Assembly (NCBI GenBank): GCA_964552325.1
Contig: CAZKHA010000214.1
Location: 1-5,394 of the forward strand
Source of the DNA: CAZKCK01 sp964552325
GTDB taxonomy: Bacteria > Bacteroidota > Bacteroidia > Bacteroidales > TTA-H9
DNA: 5,394 bases
Direction of reading: 5' to 3'
The notes under the pieces are model-generated. The model saw nothing but the letters and a program-made list of their open reading frames with translations. It made no database searches and was not told the origin of the DNA. Of the stretch, positions 1 to 5,394 are shown piece after piece; position 1 is the stretch's first letter; every line of letters begins with the position of its first letter. Both the position numbers and the translations under genes were made by a program.

Positions 1-13
1 AAATTAAATATAT

Positions 14-18
14 AGGAG
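14..18 (+). promoter_or_regulatory. Shine-Dalgarno-like AGGAG overlapping the proposed GTG start
   Basis: AGGAG lies directly against the GTG used as start of the DhaL-DegV gene; its last G is the first base of that codon. This is too close to work as an ordinary ribosome binding site, which needs roughly 5-9 bases of spacing. No ATG or GTG in the same frame lies at proper spacing downstream; the first in-frame methionine is residue 34, inside the kinase domain. Either the motif is accidental, or initiation is at another codon, or the real start lies left of the window. Confidence 0.25.
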
Positions 19-1805
19 TGGATAAAAAAAATAGTGTTCTAGATGGAAAATCGTTGTATTACAGCTTTTTAGCTGGGGCACAACGAATCTTTGACAATCA
101 ACAACTTCTTAATAAGATGAATGTGTTTCCGGTTGCCGACGCTGACACCGGGACCAATTTCGCCTCTACCATGCGTTCAATTGTAGAAACCATTGAACCT
201 AGCCATAGTGTTAAGGATACAGCTGCTGCAATAGCAAATGCTGCATTAATAGGGGCTCGTGGCAATTCTGGGATAATCTTTGCCCAGTTTCTTTACGGGT
301 TTAGCAACGAAATAACCTCCGACAAGGATATAACCGTTGATGGGTTTGCCGATATACTTAAAAAATCGGTGAAGTACGCCTATGCGGCCATCACCAATCC
401 TGTTGAAGGCACCATGATAACCGTTATCAGGGAATGGGCCGAGTATATTTATTTGAAGAAAGATACCATCAAAAATTTTGATGACCTTTTTGTTTTATCT
501 ATCGAAAAGGCCAAGGAATCGCTAGAACAAACCAAAAACCAATTACAGGTGCTTTCAAAAGCCAATGTAGTTGATGCTGGTGCTAAGGCATTTGTGTTGT
601 TCTTAGAAGGTATTATAGAGTTTTTTAAGCAAGGCCTCAAAATTTTATTGGGCGCACGTAAAGCGGTTAAAATTGAAGAGCTTGCGGCTATTACCCATGA
701 TGATATTACCTTTAGGTATTGCACTGAAGCATTAATCTCGGGCGATAAACTTAACCATGACCGCATCCGCAATGACATATCCCTAATGGGCGATTCGGTT
801 GTTATAGCTGGCTCGCCCCAAAAAGCCAGGATACATATACACACTGATGACCCTTCGGCGGTATTCTATCGTTTGGCTAAACATGGCATGATTGCTTACC
901 AAAAGGTTGATGATATGATTTTTCAGAATGATGTTGCTACCATTCAAAAACCTAAGGTTGCTATCATGACAGACTCTACTAGCGACATTCCTAAGGCATT
1001 TCAAGACAAGTACAAAATTCACGTAGTACCCCTAAACGTACATTTTGGTCAGCATTATTTCTTAGATGGAGTGAGCATCTCTGGAAAACAATTCTTAAAG
1101 ATGTTTCATAAAGCTGATGAATACCCAACCACTTCACAACCATCATTTAAGGATTTTACCAACAAATATGCTTACCTTTTTACGCAGTACGATTCAATTA
1201 TAGCTATGCACCTTACAAGTGCCATGAGCGGCACTTGGGCTAATAGTTCAAAAGCAGCAGATTTTATCATGGCTGAATCCGGAAAAAAAGCCGATGTAAT
1301 TGATACCAAAAAGATTACAGGTGGTCTGGGCTTAATGGTAATACGAGCTGCACAAATGGCCGAAGAAGGATTTTCGCACGAGGAAATAGCTGCCACCGCA
1401 AAAACCTGGTATCTTAAAACAAAGGTGTTTGTTACCACAACCACTGTAAAATATATGGTTAAAAGCGGACGGCTGAGCCCCATGAAAGGCGTAATAGGAA
1501 AACTGCTTGGCGTAAAGCCTGTTATTTTTGTTAATGACGAGGGCAAAAGCGGCACCGTTGCCAAAGCTTTTACCGAAAAAGGTACCGGAAAAATCGTTAT
1601 TAAACAGATTAAAGCGATGATGGAAACCCATAAGGTGTGGAATTATGCCCTTACGCATTTTAGCAACCAAGGTATGGTAGATTGGTATGCTGCTGAAATT
1701 AAAAAGCTTACAGGAAAAGACCCTCTGTATATAACCGAACTTACCCCGGTACTCTCAGTACATGGTGGGCCAGGGCTTGTTACAATTAGCGTTTTGGCAG
1801 AATAA
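18..1805 (+). CDS. DhaL (DAK2)-DegV fusion protein, probable single-chain fatty acid kinase (FakA-FakB type)
   Basis: Probable role: binds a free fatty acid in its C-terminal half and phosphorylates it with ATP in its N-terminal half, giving acyl-phosphate for phospholipid synthesis; cytoplasmic, as no signal or membrane segment is visible. Seen: a DhaL nucleotide-binding domain at about residues 8-205, with the Mg-ATP motif DADTGTN (41-47), GARGNSG (79-85) and VVDAGAK (184-190). A FakA-like middle domain (about 225-305) carries C235, H273 and H275, matching the Cys/His/His zinc site of that family. A complete DegV/EDD domain (about 313-595) has TDSTSDIP (318-325), TTSQPS (371-376), SGT (404-406), a KSGRLS loop (482-487) and HGGPG (582-586). 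T372, S404 and H582 match the trio that holds the lipid carboxylate in FakB. In Firmicutes FakA and FakB are separate proteins. GTG at 18 was chosen because family members begin about 10 residues before LDGK, but the frame stays open to the window edge. Family is sure; substrate is inferred. Confidence 0.93.
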   Translation: MDKKNSVLDGKSLYYSFLAGAQRIFDNQQLLNKMNVFPVADADTGTNFASTMRSIVETIEPSHSVKDTAAAIANAALIGARGNSGIIFAQFLYGFSNEITSDKDITVDGFADILKKSVKYAYAAITNPVEGTMITVIREWAEYIYLKKDTIKNFDDLFVLSIEKAKESLEQTKNQLQVLSKANVVDAGAKAFVLFLEGIIEFFKQGLKILLGARKAVKIEELAAITHDDITFRYCTEALISGDKLNHDRIRNDISLMGDSVVIAGSPQKARIHIHTDDPSAVFYRLAKHGMIAYQKVDDMIFQNDVATIQKPKVAIMTDSTSDIPKAFQDKYKIHVVPLNVHFGQHYFLDGVSISGKQFLKMFHKADEYPTTSQPSFKDFTNKYAYLFTQYDSIIAMHLTSAMSGTWANSSKAADFIMAESGKKADVIDTKKITGGLGLMVIRAAQMAEEGFSHEEIAATAKTWYLKTKVFVTTTTVKYMVKSGRLSPMKGVIGKLLGVKPVIFVNDEGKSGTVAKAFTEKGTGKIVIKQIKAMMETHKVWNYALTHFSNQGMVDWYAAEIKKLTGKDPLYITELTPVLSVHGGPGLVTISVLAE

Positions 1806-1824
1806 CACAAATATTTATCCTTTG

Positions 1825-1853
1825 AAAACCAGTCTTTTTAGACTGGTTTTTTT
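1825..1853 (+). terminator. Rho-independent terminator after the DhaL-DegV gene
   Basis: A perfect stem is formed by AAAACCAGTC (1825-1834) and GACTGGTTTT (1841-1850). One further T-A pair closes a TTTT loop at 1836-1839, giving 11 bp. The stem runs into a T tract (T1847-T1853). It begins 20 bases after the stop codon and should end transcription of the kinase gene before the acyl-activating enzyme gene. The A-rich left arm also makes it partly able to act in the reverse direction, though no minus-strand gene reads into it here. Confidence 0.88.
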
Positions 1854-1899
1854 ATGTAAGTTTTTTTTATAACTTTCGGGCAAATTCGCAATAGGGCAC

Positions 1900-1931
1900 T
1901 TTGTACCATTATTACCCCTTTTTTAACTTTT
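1900..1931 (+). promoter_or_regulatory. Bacteroidota-type promoter candidate for the AMP-forming synthetase
   Basis: TTTG at 1900-1903 is followed after 20 bases by TAACTTTT (1924-1931). The known Bacteroidota sigma-ABfr consensus is TTTG, about 19-21 bases, TAnnTTTG, so the only mismatch is the last base. Transcription would begin near 1937-1940, leaving a leader of about 50 bases before the ATG at 1991. Its position just after a strong terminator supports an independent promoter for the second gene. Called by pattern only. Confidence 0.42.
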
Positions 1932-1990
1932 AGATAGTGGTTTGAAAACCCCTTCTGTTCGCTGACCAAAATCTTAAAAACTTATAGCTT

Positions 1991-3628
1991 ATGCTTCAGG
2001 ATAATTTTACAAAATTTGTAAAGGACAGTCTGATTAGCAATTGGGACCGTACCGCCTTCACCAATTATGAATCAAACAGTTTAACCTATGGCGAGGTTGC
2101 ACTTTATATCAAGCAATTTCATGCCTTATACGAAAAGTGTGGAATAAAAAAAGGTGATAAGATTGCTTTGATTGGCCGAAACTCTGCAAATTGGGCAATT
2201 GCTTACATGACTATTGTTACCTACGGGGCCGTGGTTGTGCCAATACTTCCCAATTTTTTGGCTAACGATGTGCATCATATCGTTAACCATTCTGATAGCG
2301 TAGCCTTGTTTGCAAACACTAACCATTGGGAGCAATTGGAAGAAAATAAGATGTTTAATCTTGGCATTGCCATTTCGCTCGATGATTTTAAACCGTTATT
2401 TTCAAAGAAAGGATCTAATTGCCAACATATTGAACATATGAGGGATAAGGATGCAGGCCTAGAGATTAAGAAATCTATAGATTTTAAGATAGTTCCAAAT
2501 ACTGAGTTGTTTGCCATTATTTATACTTCCGGCACCACTGGTTTTTCGAAAGGTGTTATGCTCACTCATAATAATATCACCGCAAATATGGTGTATGCTC
2601 GAACCAACATGCCTTTGGTACCCGGCGATAAAATATTGAGCTTCTTGCCATTAGCTCATGCGTATGGTTGTGCCATCGAGTTTTTATATCCTTTTACATT
2701 GGGATGTCATATTACATTTTTAGGTAAACTTCCTACTCCTCAGATACTTATAAAAGCGTTTAAAGAAATTCGGCCACGTTTGATTCTTTCCGTACCACTT
2801 ATAATGGAAAAGATTTACAGGAAACAGATAAAACCCGTTATAAGCCAGCCTAAAGTAAAAATATTGATGAGTATCCCATTCTTGGAATCACGGATATTGA
2901 AGAAGATCAACAAAAGCCTTTGCGAAAGCTTTGGCAATAATTTTCACGAAATTGTTATCGGGGGTGCTGCCTTAAACGAAGAAGTGCAAGTGTTTTTGAA
3001 ACGGGCAAAATTTCCATTTACCATAGGCTACGGAATGACTGAGTGCGCCCCATTAATAAGCTATGCTAATTGGAGGATTAATAAGATAAACTCTTGTGGG
3101 CGCTGTGTTGATACATTGACCATGAAAATTGACTCCGCCGATCCTGAAAACATAGTTGGAGAAATTTTGGTGAAAGGGGAGAATGTAATGAGTGGATATT
3201 ACAAAAGCAAAACCATTACCGCTGAAACTATTGATAGCGAGGGTTGGCTGCATACAGGTGATTTAGGAACCATGGATAGCGATGGCTTCCTGTTTATAAA
3301 AGGACGTTCTAAAAGTATGATTCTCGGCGCCTCCGGCCAAAATATATACCCCGAGGAAATAGAATCTTTTATCAACAACTGGCCTTATGTTCAAGAATCG
3401 CTGGTTGTAGAACGCAAAGAAAGCTTGGTAGCTTTGATATATCCTGATATGGAGCATGTTGATAAGGAAAAAATGGGGGAGACCAAGCTAAATGAGATAT
3501 ACGAAAACCTGCGTAAGAACCTAAACAAGGATTTGCCAGCCTATATGCAAGTGAGTAAAATTCAGATTTATCCAAACGAGTTTGAGAAAACCCCAAAGCG
3601 AAGCATTAAACGGTTTTTGTATTCGTAG
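1991..3628 (+). CDS. AMP-forming acyl-CoA (or acyl-ACP) synthetase, fatty-acid type
   Basis: Adenylates a carboxylic acid, probably a medium- or long-chain fatty acid, then transfers it to CoA or the ACP phosphopantetheine; cytoplasmic or membrane-associated. Seen in order: the P-loop YTSGTTGFSKG (178-188, with S186 where many members have proline), the A4-like FLPLAHAYG (218-226), GYGMTE (346-351), the HTGD motif (421-424; D424 binds the ribose), and the hinge region IKGRSKSMI (436-444) with R439, followed by SGQNIYPEEIE (448-458). The C-terminus KTPKRSIKRF (533-542) is the A10 region, but the usual catalytic-lysine position appears to hold S538. Length (545) is normal for bacterial FadD-like enzymes. 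ATG at 1991 is the first possible start, since an in-frame TAG lies at 1985-1987; upstream is A/T-rich with no Shine-Dalgarno. A terminator separates it from the preceding probable fatty acid kinase, so the two share a theme but probably not a transcript. Chain length and CoA versus ACP acceptor cannot be told from the sequence. Confidence 0.93.
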   Translation: MLQDNFTKFVKDSLISNWDRTAFTNYESNSLTYGEVALYIKQFHALYEKCGIKKGDKIALIGRNSANWAIAYMTIVTYGAVVVPILPNFLANDVHHIVNHSDSVALFANTNHWEQLEENKMFNLGIAISLDDFKPLFSKKGSNCQHIEHMRDKDAGLEIKKSIDFKIVPNTELFAIIYTSGTTGFSKGVMLTHNNITANMVYARTNMPLVPGDKILSFLPLAHAYGCAIEFLYPFTLGCHITFLGKLPTPQILIKAFKEIRPRLILSVPLIMEKIYRKQIKPVISQPKVKILMSIPFLESRILKKINKSLCESFGNNFHEIVIGGAALNEEVQVFLKRAKFPFTIGYGMTECAPLISYANWRINKINSCGRCVDTLTMKIDSADPENIVGEILVKGENVMSGYYKSKTITAETIDSEGWLHTGDLGTMDSDGFLFIKGRSKSMILGASGQNIYPEEIESFINNWPYVQESLVVERKESLVALIYPDMEHVDKEKMGETKLNEIYENLRKNLNKDLPAYMQVSKIQIYPNEFEKTPKRSIKRFLYS

Positions 3629-3710
3629 AAGTTTCAGGCCGCTTACAGTAAGCCTCTTGACTTTAATTCCCTCTGAGCTCACAAAAGTAGCTAAAACAAT
3701 ACGTTATAAT

Positions 3711-3770
3711 ATACTGGCAAACTTTATGCAAGCCAATTTATTTCGATTGTTCGGCATGTGATGCCAGTAT
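3711..3770. repeat. Inverted repeat with structured interior between convergent genes
   Basis: ATACTGGCA (3711-3719) and TGCCAGTAT (3762-3770) are perfect 9-bp inverted arms around 42 bases. Inside, ATGC (3726-3729) faces GCAT (3754-3757) and CAAT (3734-3737) faces ATTG (3746-3749), so a nested, imperfect stem is possible on either strand. The right arm shares base 3770 with the stop codon (3770-3772) of the minus-strand gene, and the left arm starts 82 bases after the stop of the plus-strand synthetase. It could serve as a shared transcript 3' end or RNA-stability structure, but no long T tract follows on either side, so a classical terminator is not supported. A short non-autonomous element remnant is another possibility. 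Confidence 0.45.
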
Positions 3771-5335
3771 TAGCGTTTTATAAACTTTCCAACAGCAATT
3801 GGCTTGCCTTTACTGATCGTTAGTATATAATTCCCCTTTATTAATGTGCTGACGTTTAGTTCAATACTTCTTTCACCGGAAATGCTGACGTTTTGAGTAA
3901 AAACTTTTGCGCCCTCCATGGTAATTATCTCAAGCTGGGCGTTTTTTATTTCAGTACCCGGAAGTTTTATCCTTAGGCTTTCCTCAACGGGGTTTGGGGA
4001 AATCTCTACAACTACAAGTTGCGCTTCTTTTTGATTGTCAATGCCTTCCAGCATAACCTCATAGGCACCCAAATCAATTTGCCCATCCCAAATACGGGGC
4101 AAACCATTTAAATCTGTATCCGGAAGTTTTAAGCCAGTGGTGTCAGGTGTTCCAGCATTAACCAATGGCGATGAATAGGCTAAGTTGTATCCTGTTTCAA
4201 ATTGGGGTAGGGTATCCATATTGTTTTCATAGTGGCCGTAATATCCTAATCCACCGCCACTTCCAGCAAATTGTTCTTTACCACCTTGTATATCACAGTA
4301 AAAGAAGTCGGGATGTGATAATGGATCCCAAATATATACGGGTCCTAATCCTGAGAAGTTAATGTTATCCCAAATAATGGAGTTGTAAACGCGTGGTGCT
4401 GCAGAATCGTTGCAATAAAACCCACCGCCATATGTTGACTGGTTGGCAACGATGGTGTTATTAACAAAAACAGGATTAGAACTTCTATTGCAGGAGATGC
4501 CCCCACCAAAGTATAAAGCGAAATTGTTAACGATTAGATTATTACTTATCGTGTTGTTGGTTAGGCATTTGTAAAAACTCATCCCGCCTCCAATAGCTCC
4601 ATTATTCCCGCTTATGATGCAATTTTGGATAAGAGGATCGCTATAATAAAAACACATGGCACCTCCGGTCCAAACAGCTTCATTATTAATGAAAGAGCAG
4701 AATTTAAAAGTAGGTAAACTGTACTCGCCAAAAATAGCGCCACCAAATCCATCATCTTTAAACAGTACTGCATTTTTCTCGAAAACACACCTGTTAAACA
4801 CCAAGTTGCTGCCGTTTAGCATGGCCACAGCTCCTCCGCGCCGATAAGCGTGATTGTTGGCAAAAGAACAATCCGAAAAATAAACCTTGCTAAAACCATC
4901 GGCATGAATTGCTCCTCCATATTGTAAAATGGAGTCATTGTCAAGGGCTTTAGTAAAACTGAAGTGGGTATACACAAACTCCGAAGCTGCGTTATTCATG
5001 GGCGTGTTTATAAATCGAATGCCATGCCAGGCGCCATGCATTGCGAGCGTATCGGCAAAACCAAGTGTATCAATTACTGTAAAAAGTACGGGTTGCTGCA
5101 AGGTGCCAACGCTTACTATCCTACCCTGAACATCAATAAAGTAAAACCCATCAAAAAGTACTTTGGTACCGGCACTAATATGCAAAGCAGTTCCTGTCTC
5201 AATGTATAAATCGTTGGTAATAAGTAATGTGTCGTAATTATAATTGCCCGATACAACACCGCTTAATTCAATTTTCGAGCCTAGTGTTGTAATGATTGAT
5301 AGGATTAAAAGGAGGGTTAGTGGTGCTTTTTTCAT
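3770..5335 (-). CDS. Secreted parallel beta-helix protein with Pmp-like repeats and T9SS type A sorting domain
   Basis: A predicted cell-surface or secreted protein; ligand or enzyme activity unknown. Seen: an N-terminal signal peptide (residues 1 to about 20: KK, a hydrophobic core LTLLLILSII, then TTLGS) with no lipobox cysteine. A beta-helix cap follows at about 22-110 (DLYIETGTALHISAGTKVLF, then VQGRIVSVGT and WHGIRF). About eight helix rungs at 138-352 carry repeated GGA/GGG and F/I-x-x-N motifs. A segment with SPLVNAG (389-395) and DLNGLPR...DLGAYE (408-426) resembles the choice-of-anchor Q region. The C-terminal sorting domain (about 443-521) begins ISPNP and ends LIKGNYILTISKGKPIAVGKF, KFIKR at the terminus; it directs export through the type IX system after Sec transport, with cleavage and usually attachment to A-LPS. 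No pectate-lyase or other catalytic residues are recognised. ATG at 5333-5335 directly precedes the KK signal region. It converges on the synthetase gene and has no partner gene in the window, so adhesion or polysaccharide binding is only a guess. Confidence 0.93.
   Translation of the reverse strand: MKKAPLTLLLILSIITTLGSKIELSGVVSGNYNYDTLLITNDLYIETGTALHISAGTKVLFDGFYFIDVQGRIVSVGTLQQPVLFTVIDTLGFADTLAMHGAWHGIRFINTPMNNAASEFVYTHFSFTKALDNDSILQYGGAIHADGFSKVYFSDCSFANNHAYRRGGAVAMLNGSNLVFNRCVFEKNAVLFKDDGFGGAIFGEYSLPTFKFCSFINNEAVWTGGAMCFYYSDPLIQNCIISGNNGAIGGGMSFYKCLTNNTISNNLIVNNFALYFGGGISCNRSSNPVFVNNTIVANQSTYGGGFYCNDSAAPRVYNSIIWDNINFSGLGPVYIWDPLSHPDFFYCDIQGGKEQFAGSGGGLGYYGHYENNMDTLPQFETGYNLAYSSPLVNAGTPDTTGLKLPDTDLNGLPRIWDGQIDLGAYEVMLEGIDNQKEAQLVVVEISPNPVEESLRIKLPGTEIKNAQLEIITMEGAKVFTQNVSISGERSIELNVSTLIKGNYILTISKGKPIAVGKFIKR
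4286..4918 (-). repeat. Protein repeat array: eight beta-helix rungs with GGA[IVM]/FxxN motifs
   Basis: Within the beta-helix protein, glycine pairs occur at residues 140, 167, 198, 224, 249, 277 and 303. Each is followed about 15-19 residues later by F-x-x-N (F158, F185, F215) and then I-x-x-N (I241, I268, I295, I321), with a final degenerate copy at I349. The F/I positions are 27, 30, 26, 27, 27, 26 and 28 residues apart, one coil of a right-handed helix per repeat. GGA[ILV] plus FxxN is the signature of chlamydial polymorphic membrane protein repeats, also known in other beta-helix proteins. The DNA itself is diverged between copies; the repeat is visible only in protein. Confidence 0.8.
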
Positions 5336-5363
5336 GCTATAACTTATTAATAGATACGATCGC

Positions 5364-5392
5364 CAAATATTCCGGTTCCAATCCGTATTAAA
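5364..5392 (-). promoter_or_regulatory. Weak Bacteroidota-type promoter candidate for the beta-helix protein gene
   Basis: Reading the minus strand, AATATTTG (5371 down to 5364) differs from the -7 consensus TAnnTTTG only in its first base. Upstream, TTTA (5392 to 5389) is a poor -33 match with a 17-base gap, shorter than usual. It would start transcription near 5357, giving a leader of roughly 20 bases to the ATG. The window ends just beyond, so a better upstream promoter may lie outside. Confidence 0.25.
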
Positions 5393-5394
5393 GT

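Noticed and set aside
1821..1950. Exact 10-base direct repeat TTTGAAAACC at 1821-1830 and 1941-1950
   Set aside because: The first copy overlaps the terminator stem and the second is simple A/T-rich leader sequence; two copies without regular spacing or further matches are most likely chance.
3636..3655. Possible hairpin just after the synthetase stop (GCTTA, loop CAG, TAAGC)
   Set aside because: Only five contiguous pairs; extension needs a bulge, and the following bases (CTTGACTTTAATTCCC) hold no T tract, so it is not supported as a terminator.
3674..3681. 8-base palindrome TGAGCTCA in the convergent gap
   Set aside because: Short, single, and not placed relative to any promoter; no reason to call it an operator.
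3682..3689. Perfect TAnnTTTG (-7) match on the minus strand (TACTTTTG), pointing antisense into the synthetase gene
   Set aside because: No TTTG or TTG at the needed 19-21 base spacing upstream; the nearest are 7 and 28 bases away. An isolated 6-base match is expected by chance in A/T-rich DNA.
4165..5209. Plus-strand open frames of 63-81 codons opposite the beta-helix gene, and minus-strand frames of 64-131 codons opposite the first two genes
   Set aside because: They lie fully inside well-supported genes on the other strand and show no recognisable domain; they are reading-frame shadows.
1980..5345. Shared TTATAGC just before the ATG of the synthetase and of the beta-helix gene
   Set aside because: Seven bases in two A/T-rich leaders at different distances from the start codon; too little to call a control element.
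1..5394. Search for CRISPR arrays, tRNA/rRNA, insertion sequences, toxin-antitoxin or defence genes
   Set aside because: No repeat-spacer pattern, RNA gene signature, transposase or long terminal repeats were seen on either strand; the window is filled by three housekeeping or surface-protein genes.

Overview
This is an ordinary-looking stretch of chromosome, almost certainly from a Bacteroidota bacterium. The strongest clue is the third gene: a secreted beta-helix protein ending in a type IX secretion (Por) C-terminal sorting domain, a system confined to the Bacteroidota/FCB group. Other signs agree: the DNA is A+T-leaning, two of the three genes lack a Shine-Dalgarno sequence at normal spacing, and there is a promoter-like pair close to the Bacteroidota consensus (TTTG, about 20 bases, TAnnTTTG).

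Layout. (1) 18-1805, plus strand: a two-part protein with an N-terminal DhaL/FakA-type kinase half and a C-terminal DegV/FakB-type fatty-acid-binding half. It reads as a single-chain fatty acid kinase. A strong intrinsic terminator follows it (1825-1853). (2) 1991-3628, plus strand: an AMP-forming acyl-CoA or acyl-ACP synthetase, probably with its own promoter (1900-1931). (3) 3629-3769: a convergent intergenic gap containing a 9-bp perfect inverted repeat with a 42-base interior, whose right arm runs into the stop codon of the third gene. (4) 3770-5335, minus strand: a signal peptide, a right-handed parallel beta-helix with Chlamydia Pmp-like GGA[IVM]/FxxN rungs, a 'choice-of-anchor Q'-like segment and a T9SS type A sorting domain. 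Its upstream region (5336-5394) holds a weak promoter candidate. Apart from the 185-base and 141-base gaps and the two window ends, all sequence is coding; no gap exceeds 300 bases.

How the genes may work together. The first two proteins both activate free fatty acids by different chemistry: phosphorylation to acyl-phosphate versus adenylation to acyl-CoA/ACP. They sit side by side but, judging by the terminator and promoter between them, are separate transcription units. The third gene faces them and looks functionally unrelated: a surface or secreted protein of unknown ligand. I see no mobile element, CRISPR array, RNA gene or defence-like system. The points most worth a second look are the kinase/binding-protein fusion, an apparently absent A10 lysine in the synthetase, the Pmp-like rungs with cysteine ladders, and the inverted repeat at 3711-3770.
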